A DNA stretch of 64,000 bases. It comes from Bdellovibrionales bacterium RIFOXYD12_FULL_39_22 (GTDB lineage Bacteria; Bdellovibrionota; Bacteriovoracia; Bacteriovoracales; Bacteriovoracaceae). Shown piece by piece: positions 7,551 to 16,152 of this stretch. Where the stretch lies: assembly GCA_001770205.1 (NCBI GenBank), contig MEQL01000040.1, positions 1 to 64,000 on the forward strand, written 5' to 3'. Below the pieces are notes generated by a model, which saw only the letters and a list, made by a program, of their open reading frames with translations, did not search any database and had not been told where the DNA came from. Position 1 is the first letter of the stretch, and the number at the start of each line of letters is the position of its first letter. The translations under genes and the position numbers were made by a program.

Positions 7551-7805
7551 ATGGCCGCAAAAATATTATCAATCTCTTTACCCCAAGACTTAAATGATGA
7601 GGTTGTAGCAATTGCAAATGAAGAGCGAAGAACTATTTCAGAAATTTTCAGGGAAGTAATTCGGCAGTACGCCGCAAATAGAGCGGTGGCCGATGTTAGG
7701 AAGGCGATTAAACGAACGAAAAAAAATATAGAGAGGAAGATATTGAAGAAATCGTTGATAAGAGAAGAAAATGAAACCTCTTGTCAAAGCGTGCGTGGAT
7801 ACTAG
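7551..7805 (+). CDS. CopG-family ribbon-helix-helix antitoxin
   Basis: 84 residues. Strand AAKILSISLPQDLNDEVVAI and helices through ISEIFREVIRQYAANRAVAD (residues 2-48) form a classic ribbon-helix-helix DNA-binding unit. The basic tail (AIKRTKKNIERKILKK) would carry the toxin-binding part. A strong GGAGGAG ribosome-binding site lies 6 bp before the ATG. The reading frame overlaps the 5' end of a truncated PIN-toxin gene by 35 bp, so this was the antitoxin of a PIN-type pair whose toxin is now broken. Its promoter and palindromes remain intact. Confidence 0.75.
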   Translation: MAAKILSISLPQDLNDEVVAIANEERRTISEIFREVIRQYAANRAVADVRKAIKRTKKNIERKILKKSLIREENETSCQSVRGY

Positions 7806-7911
7806 CGTCTGGCCTAGTGGTCTTGTTTTTTCTGGCGTACCGGTGAATGGGAATGCTGGGCAATTAATAGATCTTGCGCGGAAAACAATGTTCATGGCCG
7901 GCCACCGCTAA
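7771..7911 (+). pseudogene. Truncated PIN-domain toxin remnant
   Basis: 46 codons in the frame MKPLVKACVDTSVW, SGLVFSG, AGQLIDLARKTMF, ending at TAA 7909-7911. The start matches the first strand and helix of PIN (VapC-like) ribonucleases: the first catalytic Asp is kept in VDTSVW (Asp10), but the remaining two thirds with the other acidic residues are gone. PIN proteins are normally about 130-150 residues. It begins inside the antitoxin gene, as in intact RHH/PIN operons. Residue Ser12 stands where the family often has Asn. Non-functional by length. Confidence 0.65.
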
Positions 7912-8006
7912 GTTGAAGGTTACCTAGTGGCTAAAGAAGAATTTTGCGGAAATTAAAAAAAATCACCAAATAAATGTGGGTTTAGCTAAGGTTTAAAAGG
8001 ATGTGA

Positions 8007-8162
8007 GAATTAAATGATGCTGGGAAAAGTTATTCTAAAATTGCGGGAGAGGTAGGCACTGATCGTAGGACGGTGGCAAAATACATCAAAAGCAATACTG
8101 TAATAATTGCATGTCGAAAAAAAACAAGCCTGGCCATAGTACATACTATCATCAAATGTTAA
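8007..8162 (+). pseudogene. Fragment of an IstA-like helix-turn-helix
   Basis: Open frame directly after a TGA, no start codon, reading ELNDAGKSYSKIAGEVGTDR then RTVAKYIKS. This is the N-terminal HTH seen in IS21-type transposases (small residue-rich helix, then DRRTVAKYI recognition helix). It differs from the HTH of the intact istA at 6596, so it derives from another element. Nothing of the catalytic domain remains; the frame dies at TAA 8160-8162. Confidence 0.5.
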
Positions 8163-8326
8163 GTGCGGCGATTGTCCATCCAGACATGAAGGCAGTGATT
8201 CCACTAAACCAAGGGCCGATGTTGAGGCAAGATAACAGTGAAAAAAATGTCTGCGAATTTAATGCTTTTAAAAGATTTGCCAGTAAGTTTAGAAAAGATC
8301 ACCCGAAACCCACGGTTGTTCTTTAA
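8111..8326 (+). pseudogene. Internal fragment of a DDE transposase (ISNCY-like)
   Basis: 71 codons containing GHSTYYHQMLSAAIVHP, KAVIPLNQGPM, and NAFKRFASKFRKDHPKPTVVL. This pattern (YYHQ..AAIVHPD, then K.DCE.NA.KR, then a strand leading to a catalytic Asp) is what I recall from a family of ISNCY-type transposases. Both the N-terminal region and everything after the strand PTVVL, where the next catalytic Asp is expected, are missing, and the Asp-Cys-Glu motif reads VCEFN. Broken remnant. Confidence 0.5.
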
Positions 8327-8384
8327 GAAAATTGCAATAGAATCGTATTGATTAACAAAATGTCCGCAGGTAGTATTTGTATGC

Positions 8385-9014
8385 ATGAAATATTTTTTTA
8401 TTTATATAATACTACTTATGGGCGCGCCTTTATTGGGGGTGAATGCTAAGACTATTAATCAGACCGATGTAACTTGGATTTCTAAAATAATTGAAAAACA
8501 GATAAAAAATTTCAATATCTGTGGATCAGCCGATATTTTGTTGAATAAAAAATCATTGAATAAAGATTTTTTTCAGGGAGTTCCACCGCGAGGGTATTTT
8601 TTTACAGAAATGATTTCCTATCAAGAGTTTTTAGATGTTTTGGCCAGTAAGAATTTATTGGATGCAAAGGTTGCTCTTTTACAAAAATTTAATATTTCTC
8701 ATCTTTGGATTTTTACAGAGGGAAAAGGATTGGAGGATTTTGGAGTTCCTTCTAAAATCGATTTACCATTTACGGCAACAATTAAAGATTGCGTAGAAGG
8801 AGCTAAAACAACATTAGGTAATGATTGTTCAAGCTATAAGTTGAGTGAAAGGCGTAGTTGTTGTGCTGAAAAATTCAGTGGACCTTCCGTGTATTGGGGG
8901 AAAAGAAGTGATTTTAAATTGATGTATAGTCCAGATCCCAGTGTGCGCTTGAAAGTTTTTGGCGAGAGCAAACATCGTTATTGTAACGTTCAGTCATTGG
9001 TAATTCCCAGATGA
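8385..9014 (+). CDS. Secreted Cys-rich protein heading a Lol-like operon
   Basis: 209 residues with a signal peptide (about 1-21, cleavage near VNA-KT). The mature part contains eight cysteines (ICGSAD, KDCVEG, NDCSSY, SCCAEK, RYCNVQ among them), suggesting disulfides in the periplasm or outside. No family recognised. It is the first gene of a seven-gene set running to 16152 and overlaps the next gene by 4 bp (ATGA), so it is translationally coupled to the FadL-like barrel. No clear Shine-Dalgarno before ATG 8385. Confidence 0.7.
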   Translation: MKYFFIYIILLMGAPLLGVNAKTINQTDVTWISKIIEKQIKNFNICGSADILLNKKSLNKDFFQGVPPRGYFFTEMISYQEFLDVLASKNLLDAKVALLQKFNISHLWIFTEGKGLEDFGVPSKIDLPFTATIKDCVEGAKTTLGNDCSSYKLSERRSCCAEKFSGPSVYWGKRSDFKLMYSPDPSVRLKVFGESKHRYCNVQSLVIPR

Positions 9015-10135
9015 AAACCATTAATAGTTATTTCTTTTTTTTAATTTTATTTTTTTGTAACAATATCTTCGCTGGCTATATGTACTCTATGGGAAATATC
9101 TATCCGGTTGGATATAAAGAAAAATATTTGGCCAACACTGGGGTCGCTCTAATTGGTGAAGTCGGTAATGCCATATATAACCCAGGTGCACACTGTTTTA
9201 TCAAAAAAAACAGCGATATTTCGGTTAGTGGATTATCTCTCATCTCATATCAGGGTAAAAAATTTGAAACAGATGAAACCATTGATTCCAAGCTTGCTTA
9301 TACCGCTATCGCTAAATCACATGGTAAAAAATCATTGATTTTTTACGCCGAGTCACCCTTTGCTATTGCGAGTAAAGATTACTACAGCAGCACTAACATG
9401 CAGATGGATATTTCCTTTAAATTAGAAAGTTTCTATTTTGGAGTTAGTTTTTCCCGGAAGTTTGGAGATAGCTTTGGACTGGGAATTACCACTCAGCTGG
9501 TCAAAGAAAAGCAGACGACTTTAGGAAACAGTTTGATAGATCTTTCAGGTCCTGGCGGCCAGAAAGTTTTTAATGCTACTAAGTACACGGATAAAATTAG
9601 TTTCATCGAATTAAGTTTTGGAGGGTTAATAAAAGTTAATCCTGATTGGCAATTAGGATTGAAGCTGCTGCCACCATTTATAGCGGTGGACTCCTATTCA
9701 ATTTTTCAGATAAGCACTATGTCTTCTGCTGGAACTTTTTTGAAAACTAGCAAAGAGTATGAGACGAAGTTCCGTGGACTATTTGATATTTTGGCTGGCG
9801 CTAGTTATCAAGTAAATTCACAGTGGCAGATAATCTTTGATGTTGGCCATATTTTTCCGCATAAGACAACATCGACCTTTCTATCTACGCAAGAAAGTGA
9901 TGTTGCTGGCCAGTGGCGAGTTAGTGCCGGGAGTTTAATTAAAATTAATAGCAAATATACAGCTCTAGCTGGCGCCTTATACAAATACCGAAGTTATGAA
10001 ACTTCAAAAATGGTTACCGCCGGACTGTCTTATAAGAAAAAAGAGCACGAATTTACCTGGGGTGGATTTTTTTTAGAAGATGAGATGTTGGAGAATGTTA
10101 TCGGTGTCAATATTAGTACATTGTATAATATGTAG
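9011..10135 (+). CDS. FadL/OmpP1-like outer-membrane barrel
   Basis: 374 residues, signal peptide about 1-21 (FCNNIFA-GY). The N-terminal motif NTGVALIGEVGNAIYNPGA (about residues 42-60) is the plug-region signature of the FadL/TodX/PorV superfamily, whose members move hydrophobic compounds or act as assembly shuttles at the outer membrane. The rest alternates amphipathic strands and ends in an aromatic-containing C-terminal strand (IGVNISTLYNM). Coupled to the upstream gene by a 4-bp overlap and followed after 18 bp by the ABC ATPase. Substrate unknown. Confidence 0.75.
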   Translation: MKTINSYFFFLILFFCNNIFAGYMYSMGNIYPVGYKEKYLANTGVALIGEVGNAIYNPGAHCFIKKNSDISVSGLSLISYQGKKFETDETIDSKLAYTAIAKSHGKKSLIFYAESPFAIASKDYYSSTNMQMDISFKLESFYFGVSFSRKFGDSFGLGITTQLVKEKQTTLGNSLIDLSGPGGQKVFNATKYTDKISFIELSFGGLIKVNPDWQLGLKLLPPFIAVDSYSIFQISTMSSAGTFLKTSKEYETKFRGLFDILAGASYQVNSQWQIIFDVGHIFPHKTTSTFLSTQESDVAGQWRVSAGSLIKINSKYTALAGALYKYRSYETSKMVTAGLSYKKKEHEFTWGGFFLEDEMLENVIGVNISTLYNM

Positions 10136-10153
10136 TTTTATTCGGAGAAAATA

Positions 10154-10834
10154 ATGAAGAGTATCGCTTTAAAAGATGTGGTAAAAAATTACTATTTGGG
10201 TGAGGTGGTAGTTCCTGCACTTAAGAGTGTTAATTTAAATATTAGTAGTGGTGAATTTACGGTAATTGCTGGTCCTTCAGGGAGTGGGAAAACAACACTT
10301 CTCAATTTGGTTGGATGTGTGGATACCGCCACTGCTGGAATAGTTTCGGTGGGAGATGAAGATACCGCAAAGTTGTCAGAGAGAAAATTAACAGACCTTC
10401 GTTTGCACACCATTGGATTTATTTTTCAAAATTTTAATCTGATCTCAGTTTTAAATGTCTATGACAATGTCGAGTTTCCACTTCTTCTAAGAACGGATAT
10501 TTCCAAAAAAGAGAGAAGGGAACGGACGCTTAAATTTATTAGTCAAGTTGGACTAGAAGGACATATGCATCATCGTCCCAATGAACTATCAGGGGGACAG
10601 CGGCAGCGAGTAGCAATTGCCAGGGCCCTGGTCTCTAGTCCAAAAATTGTTTTGGCCGATGAACCAACAGCTAACCTAGATTCGGTCACAGGACAGAAAA
10701 TTATTGATTTGATGAAAGAGATAAATGAAAAAGAGAAGACTACCTTCTTATTTTCCACTCATGATGAAAAAATCATAAGTCATGCCAGAAGAGTTATTAG
10801 AATTCTTGACGGCCAGATTGTGACAGAACAGTAA
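10154..10834 (+). CDS. LolD/MacB-type ABC transporter ATPase
   Basis: 226-residue ATP-binding subunit at the cytoplasmic face of the inner membrane. Walker A GPSGSGKT (40-47), Q-loop FQNFNL (91-96), signature LSGGQRQR (145-152), Walker B IVLADE (165-170) and H-loop STHDE are all present. Length and motifs ([24 protein letters not shown]) fit the LolD/MacB/FtsE group, which powers FtsX-type permeases by mechanotransmission instead of transporting through the membrane. The two FtsX-type permeases follow directly, so the complex is likely one ATPase dimer with a permease heterodimer. Confidence 0.93.
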   Translation: MKSIALKDVVKNYYLGEVVVPALKSVNLNISSGEFTVIAGPSGSGKTTLLNLVGCVDTATAGIVSVGDEDTAKLSERKLTDLRLHTIGFIFQNFNLISVLNVYDNVEFPLLLRTDISKKERRERTLKFISQVGLEGHMHHRPNELSGGQRQRVAIARALVSSPKIVLADEPTANLDSVTGQKIIDLMKEINEKEKTTFLFSTHDEKIISHARRVIRILDGQIVTEQ

Positions 10835-10849
10835 AAGAGCGAGGTTGCT

Positions 10850-12925
10850 ATGATTATTATAAAAATGGCGCTCAGGAATCTCTTTTCTCATAAAATGAAA
10901 ACTCTGATCGTGGGAACTGTTTTGATTTTAGGATCTTTTTTTGCAGTAGTGGGAGTGACTTTCGTTTTTGCCATTTCAGAGGGAATGAAAAATAGTCTTA
11001 CTCATAGTATTACTGGCGATTTGCAAATTTACTCTAAACTGGCCAAAGATAAGTTTTCTATTTTTGGCGACGAGAATGGTTCTTATCCTGATATTGATTA
11101 TGTTGAAAATTTTGCCACCATTAAAAACATTTTAGAAAAAGAGGTCTCTAATATTGAGGCCATAGTTCCGATGGGTGGTAATTTTGCGATGGTTAATCCT
11201 GGAAATATTTTAGATAAGAAACTAGAGGAGCTAAGACAGTGCTTTAAAGAAAAAATTTTTGATGCGGCCAAGATTTTAGAACTTAAAGAACATGTGCATG
11301 CTATTATTTTAGATATTGAAGCACAGTTTTTTAACAATACTGCATCCATCGTTAGTGTAAGCGCAGAAGATAGTGCGAAGGTACGTGCTGATCTTGATAC
11401 AGCGCGAGCAGAGAGTTTTTGGAAAGATTTTGATGCTAAATTTGAGAGAAAAATTGAGTTTTTATCTAATAAAATTGCCCCACTTATTTTTGATGATAAT
11501 GTTTTGTATGTAAGTTATATGGGCACCATTCCAGAAACGTTTGCCCGTTCCTTTTCGCAATTTGAGATCGTTAAAGGAACCAACATCCCGCCAGGCCATC
11601 GTGGAATGGTGCTTACTGATCGTTTCTATGAAGAAGAGGTTAAGCATCGGGTTGCTAGAAGACTTGATAAGATTAAGCGATCTCTGCTGGAAGATCATGA
11701 AACCATAAAAGGTTCAAAAACTCTGCAGGACAAAATTACTTCGAATATTTCTCAAAGTGCCGAAGTCTATAATCAACTTACTCCAAAGCGGGCGGAGGAA
11801 ATTGTCGTAAAGTTGCAGGCCTTTTTATCCTCTAAAGAGAGTGACATCAAAAAGCTATTGGAAGATTTTTTAAAAGTTGATGATGCTAATTTTATATCCA
11901 GATACGATTTTTTTTACAGCGAAATTGCGCCTTATATTGTTTTGTATAAAGTAAAGGTGGGAGAAGTTTTTCCAATAACAACATTTTCCAAGTATGGAAC
12001 TTCTCATTCTTTAAATATTAAAGTGTATGGAACCTATCGGTTTAAAAGTTTCGAAAGATCGCCCATTGCTACTGGTTTTAACTTAATTGATTTAATGTCC
12101 TTCCGTGACCTGTTTGGACTTTTGACGCCCGAGCGAAAAAAAGAAAATAGCGAGATGGAAGCAGAAATGGCGCTGGAGGATGTCTCCATTTCAGATATGT
12201 TTAAAAAAAGCGATAGTAAAAAAGAGAGTGAGGGGGCTAGTCTATCCAAACTAAAAAGCACAGTGTTTACCAGCGGATTTAAAGAAGATTTTGCGTCACA
12301 AGGCGATAAAGTATTTTCAAATGCGGACTTAGAAAATGGAATATTTTTAAATGCGGCCATATTGTTAAAAAATCCGGCCAAAATGGCCGCTACTATGAGG
12401 GCCATCGATAGCGTATCAGAGAAGGAAAAGTTAAATATTCAAGTTATTGATTGGAAAAATGCTGCAGGCATTATAGGACAGTTGATTTTATTTATTCGAG
12501 TGCTCCTTTTTTCTTTTATTGGTATTGTTTTTGGAGTCTCAATTTTCATTATAATGAATGCCTTTATTATGGCCATGCTGGAACGCTATAAAGAGATAGG
12601 TACTATGCGGGCCATTGGAGCACAAAAACAATTTGTACTTTCAATGTTATTTTTTGAAGTTTTAATTCAGAGCGTCTTTTTTGCATGTCTGGGGATTTTA
12701 TTATCTTGGCTGGTAATTGTGATCGTAGGAGGGCGAGGTATTCCTGCTTGGAATGACATTGCTACTTTCTTTTTTTCAGGATCAAGGCTCTATTTATTTT
12801 TTGATTGGTGGTATGCTGCCGGAGTTTTATTGTTGGCGGTAATTGTTTCGGCAATTGCAGGATTATATCCTGCCTATCAGGCAACTAAAATTCCGCCAGT
12901 TTCGGCGCTCGGGAAAACGCATTAG
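10850..12925 (+). CDS. FtsX/LolE-type permease with very large periplasmic insert
   Basis: 691 residues. One membrane helix near the N-terminus (about 18-45), then a periplasmic region of about 500 residues, then three helices (about 545-570, 595-625, 650-680). The FtsX signature MLERYKEIGTMRAIGAQ lies between helices 2 and 3. LolE/MacB permeases are usually 400-650 residues; here the insert holds long charged helical stretches (for example LAKDKFSIFG, EEVKHRVARRLDKIKRSLLE) not found in the classical LolE fold. Likely partner of the next permease; candidate role is releasing lipid or lipoprotein from the inner membrane to a LolA-like carrier. Confidence 0.88.
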   Translation: MIIIKMALRNLFSHKMKTLIVGTVLILGSFFAVVGVTFVFAISEGMKNSLTHSITGDLQIYSKLAKDKFSIFGDENGSYPDIDYVENFATIKNILEKEVSNIEAIVPMGGNFAMVNPGNILDKKLEELRQCFKEKIFDAAKILELKEHVHAIILDIEAQFFNNTASIVSVSAEDSAKVRADLDTARAESFWKDFDAKFERKIEFLSNKIAPLIFDDNVLYVSYMGTIPETFARSFSQFEIVKGTNIPPGHRGMVLTDRFYEEEVKHRVARRLDKIKRSLLEDHETIKGSKTLQDKITSNISQSAEVYNQLTPKRAEEIVVKLQAFLSSKESDIKKLLEDFLKVDDANFISRYDFFYSEIAPYIVLYKVKVGEVFPITTFSKYGTSHSLNIKVYGTYRFKSFERSPIATGFNLIDLMSFRDLFGLLTPERKKENSEMEAEMALEDVSISDMFKKSDSKKESEGASLSKLKSTVFTSGFKEDFASQGDKVFSNADLENGIFLNAAILLKNPAKMAATMRAIDSVSEKEKLNIQVIDWKNAAGIIGQLILFIRVLLFSFIGIVFGVSIFIIMNAFIMAMLERYKEIGTMRAIGAQKQFVLSMLFFEVLIQSVFFACLGILLSWLVIVIVGGRGIPAWNDIATFFFSGSRLYLFFDWWYAAGVLLLAVIVSAIAGLYPAYQATKIPPVSALGKTH

Positions 12926-12943
12926 TTAGCTTGTGAGGTTTAT

Positions 12944-14248
12944 ATGGGAATATTTTTTACCATTGGATTTAGAAGTTTGATTAAGCATAAGACTCATTCC
13001 CTTATTTTGGGTTCAGCAATTATTTCGGTTACAATTTTGCTTATCATCATCACCAATGTCACATCAGGTATTCAAGATACTATGATGAAAGGCTCAACTA
13101 CTTTATTTTCTGGCCATGTTAACATAACAGGCTTTTTTAAAACTAGCACGTCATCAGCAGCGCCAGTAATCACAGATTTAGCGCGGTTGCGAAAACTTGC
13201 TCGCGAGATTGTTCCGGAAGCAACCTTCATTGTCGATCGGGTTAATGGCTTTGGAAAAATTATCTCTGATCAATCATCCATGCAAATTCCCATGATGGGA
13301 ATTGATGTAGAAGAAGAGGCTCCTATTTTGAAAGATCTGTCGGTGGCAGCTGGTAATATTTCTGATCTGTCCAAAAAAAACGGACTGATTATTTTTGAGG
13401 CACAGGCAAAAAAATTAAAGGTGGCAGTTGGAGATCGAGTCACGGTATCTATGCCCACCTATCGAAATATGTATAACACGATGGATGTAAATGTGGTGGC
13501 GATTGTGCGTGATATGGGGTATCTCTCCAACTTTAGTGCCTTTTTAAATAAAGATGATATTCGTGAGCTTTATCAGATGAAAGAGGACTCTTCTGGGAGA
13601 GTTATGATTTTTCTTCCCAATTATAAAACAGTAGCAGCAGTGGAAAGCCGAGTTAGATCTGGCATTGAAAAGGCAGGATTCCGTTTGATGGATAAAGATC
13701 CGCAACCATTTTTTATGAAGTTTGATAAAGTGGCAGCTGAAGGGTGGACTGGTCAAAAAATTGATATCACGAACTGGGAAGATGAAGTATCCATCATGAA
13801 ATGGATTATAACACTGTTTAATGTTCTCACCGGAATGCTCACGATGATTTTGCTTACCATCGTTTCCCTGGGTTTAATGAATATGCTCTGGATTACTATT
13901 AAAGAGCGCACAGGTGAGATAGGGACGATGCGTGCTATTGGGATGCAGCGTCGATCGCTGGTCATTTTATTTATCATAGAGCCATTTATTTTATCATCAC
14001 TGTCAACAATCATTGGAATTGTCATCGGACTTTTAATTTCGGCCGGTCTCAATGCGATGCACATAATCATCGCTGATAGCGCACTTCGCACATTTTTAAT
14101 GAGTGATACGTTGCTGTTATCCACCAGCTTTTCTCAAATAATTATTACTTTTATTGCAATTACCACTTTTACAACCGTTGGGGCAATTATTCCAGCTTGG
14201 CGGGCCGGAAAATTAAGTCCGGTTATTGCGATGAGTACGATTGATTAA
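12944..14248 (+). CDS. FtsX/LolC-type ABC permease
   Basis: 434 residues with the standard four-helix FtsX layout: helix 1 at about 17-40, MacB-like periplasmic domain to about 280, then helices at about 285-315, 340-365 and 385-420. The coupling motif IKERTGEIGTMRAIGMQ (about 320-336) contacts the ATPase. Unlike the preceding permease, its length is ordinary for LolC/LolE. Follows after 18 bp with the ribosome-binding site GTGAGG. The two different permeases with one ATPase argue for a LolCDE-like heteromer. Confidence 0.9.
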   Translation: MGIFFTIGFRSLIKHKTHSLILGSAIISVTILLIIITNVTSGIQDTMMKGSTTLFSGHVNITGFFKTSTSSAAPVITDLARLRKLAREIVPEATFIVDRVNGFGKIISDQSSMQIPMMGIDVEEEAPILKDLSVAAGNISDLSKKNGLIIFEAQAKKLKVAVGDRVTVSMPTYRNMYNTMDVNVVAIVRDMGYLSNFSAFLNKDDIRELYQMKEDSSGRVMIFLPNYKTVAAVESRVRSGIEKAGFRLMDKDPQPFFMKFDKVAAEGWTGQKIDITNWEDEVSIMKWIITLFNVLTGMLTMILLTIVSLGLMNMLWITIKERTGEIGTMRAIGMQRRSLVILFIIEPFILSSLSTIIGIVIGLLISAGLNAMHIIIADSALRTFLMSDTLLLSTSFSQIIITFIAITTFTTVGAIIPAWRAGKLSPVIAMSTID

Positions 14249-14260
14249 TTTTAGGAGATT

Positions 14261-15028
14261 GTGATGAATCATTTTTTTGTAGTTATTTTATTTTTAATGG
14301 CCGCAAATTTATATGCACTGACTGAGGCTGAAACTTCGGCAATAATTAAAACAGTTGATGATTTGCAGCGCAATAGTGGAGACTACACTTCGCTATGCTA
14401 TATTAAGGACACTGAGAAAGGAAAAGAACCAAGGCTTAATCAAGCGCTAGTTTATAGGCGAGATACTGATAATAAATTTATGATTCTTTTTACTAAGCCC
14501 AAAGAGGATGCTGGGAAAGGGTATTTGAAAATTGATAAAAATCTTTGGAACTATGAACCCAGCACTGGTAAATGGGATCGTAAAACCGAACGAGAGCGTA
14601 TTGGAGGAACTAACTCCCGGCGTGGTGATTTTGATGAATCCAAACTTTCAGAAGAATTCACTGCCGTATATGACGGGGATGAAAAGCTTGGTGATTATGA
14701 TGCATATAAGTTTACCTTAGCTGGCAAAAATGGGGTAGATGTACCATACCCAGTATTAAAGCTTTGGGTCGATAAAGCATCTAAAAATATTTTAAAAAGA
14801 GAGGAGTATTCACTTTCTAAAAAGTTGATGAGAACCTCCTTTTACCCTAAGTGGATGAAAAAATTTAGTCCTTCTAAAAAATCGGATGTTTGGATTCCGG
14901 AAGAAATTAGAATTTTTGATGAACTCGAAAAAGGAAATACCACTATAATTTTAATTAAAGAGGTTGATCTTAATACACTGCCAGAGAATATGTTCACTAA
15001 AGCTTGGGTGGAGAGTAAAAGCAAATGA
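14261..15028 (+). CDS. LolA-like outer-membrane lipoprotein-sorting protein
   Basis: 255 residues with a signal peptide (about 1-19). The pattern ETSAIIKTVDDLQR, then YRRDTDNKFMILFTKPKED, KGYLKIDKNLWNYEPSTGKW and LKLWVDKASKNILKREEY matches the COG2834/LolA-like periplasmic carriers, which fold as an open beta-barrel holding an acyl chain. Encoded right after the permeases and overlapping the next barrel gene by 4 bp (ATGA), it would ferry cargo between the ABC complex and the outer membrane. Family assignment is firm; cargo is unknown. Confidence 0.85.
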   Translation: MMNHFFVVILFLMAANLYALTEAETSAIIKTVDDLQRNSGDYTSLCYIKDTEKGKEPRLNQALVYRRDTDNKFMILFTKPKEDAGKGYLKIDKNLWNYEPSTGKWDRKTERERIGGTNSRRGDFDESKLSEEFTAVYDGDEKLGDYDAYKFTLAGKNGVDVPYPVLKLWVDKASKNILKREEYSLSKKLMRTSFYPKWMKKFSPSKKSDVWIPEEIRIFDELEKGNTTIILIKEVDLNTLPENMFTKAWVESKSK

Positions 15029-16152
15029 GAAATTTATTTTTTGTAGGTGCATGTTTTTTTCTATTTAATCTAATTGCTGCAGATTTTCCTGGCGGTGATT
15101 TTGCTACTGAGATGGAAGCTGGGATTGCTGATATGGAAAAAAAACAAATTGATGAAGATGATCTGAAAATTGGTGGTGATCTTACCATGGAGTATGACTA
15201 TCGATATCTGGATAGTCATCATGAGGAAGCAGGAGCACTATCTATGCCACATGAATTAAATCTTTATATGGATGCACGTAAAAAAAATGATATTCGCGGT
15301 TATATTAAAGGTAAATATCTTGCTGATACAAAAAAGTTTACGCTGGATGAGATGAAAATGATGCTTAATCTCTCGCATAAAGTTTTTATGACATTAGGTA
15401 GACAAAAAATTAAGTGGGGGGCGGGGAAGTTTTGGAATCCCACTGATTTTATGAATATTAACTCTCGAGATCCTTTGAGTAGTGAGGACAGTAGATCGGG
15501 AGTTGATTTAATCAAGGTGCATGTTCCTATTGGTAACTCTAATTTTTATATGTTGGCCGATCTAACTGATGCGGATACAGTCAAAAAAACCAAAGCTGCC
15601 ATGCGATTGGAGATTCCATTTAGCTCATCTGAAATCTCAATATCAGCGCTATATAAAGAAGGAGAGGGACAGAAACTTGGAGTTGACGCTTCCGTAGGAA
15701 TTGGGGATTTTGACGTTTATGCTGAGTACGCTGAAATGGATTTTTCTGAGGTCGTACTTGGTTTCGTCTATGAGATTCAATACTCGGATGAAGATAGTTT
15801 GAATTTGATTGGAGAATATTTTTTTATGGAAAGGGGAGAGACTGAAACGCCAAACTATTCTGCACTTCTCTTTTGGGGTAACTACCATCCATATCATGAG
15901 GCGCGCCACTATGCTATGCTTGGACTGAACATTCCTAATCCGGGAAAATTTAATAATTTAAATCTTTCAATTTTTAATATTATGAATATTGTCGATTCAA
16001 GTTTTATAACCAGACTAGAGGCGGCGATAACTTCTTATACCGATGTAGTTTTATCTCCTTTCATAGGGTATCATTACGGACGAAATAATGGCGAGTTTGG
16101 TTTTGGAGAGCAATTTTTGGATTTAGGATTTAGTTGTAAGATTGCCTTTTAG
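15025..16152 (+). CDS. Outer-membrane barrel protein of the Lol-like operon
   Basis: 375 residues with a signal peptide (about 1-20, ending IAA-DF). After an acidic linker (ATEMEAGIADMEKKQIDEDD), amphipathic strands run to the C-terminus, which ends in a strand with terminal Phe (LGFSCKIAF), the usual barrel-assembly signal. The segment FMTLGRQKIKWGAGKFWNPTD (about residues 116-135) recurs in DUF1302/alginate-export-like porins. Last gene of the operon and coupled by ATGA overlap to the LolA-like gene. Possible outer-membrane acceptor of the carrier. Confidence 0.75.
   Translation: MRNLFFVGACFFLFNLIAADFPGGDFATEMEAGIADMEKKQIDEDDLKIGGDLTMEYDYRYLDSHHEEAGALSMPHELNLYMDARKKNDIRGYIKGKYLADTKKFTLDEMKMMLNLSHKVFMTLGRQKIKWGAGKFWNPTDFMNINSRDPLSSEDSRSGVDLIKVHVPIGNSNFYMLADLTDADTVKKTKAAMRLEIPFSSSEISISALYKEGEGQKLGVDASVGIGDFDVYAEYAEMDFSEVVLGFVYEIQYSDEDSLNLIGEYFFMERGETETPNYSALLFWGNYHPYHEARHYAMLGLNIPNPGKFNNLNLSIFNIMNIVDSSFITRLEAAITSYTDVVLSPFIGYHYGRNNGEFGFGEQFLDLGFSCKIAF

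Larger units (their letters stand above)
7912..8384. other. Gap with transposase scars
   Basis: No intact gene. Beyond the truncated PIN toxin, the stretch holds a helix-turn-helix fragment resembling an IS21-type IstA (8007-8162) and an internal fragment of a different transposase (8111-8326). The last 58 bp before the next operon are AT-rich and contain TTGATT and TAGTAT spaced 17 bp (about 8348-8376), a possible promoter that would leave almost no leader before the ATG at 8385. Confidence 0.45.
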
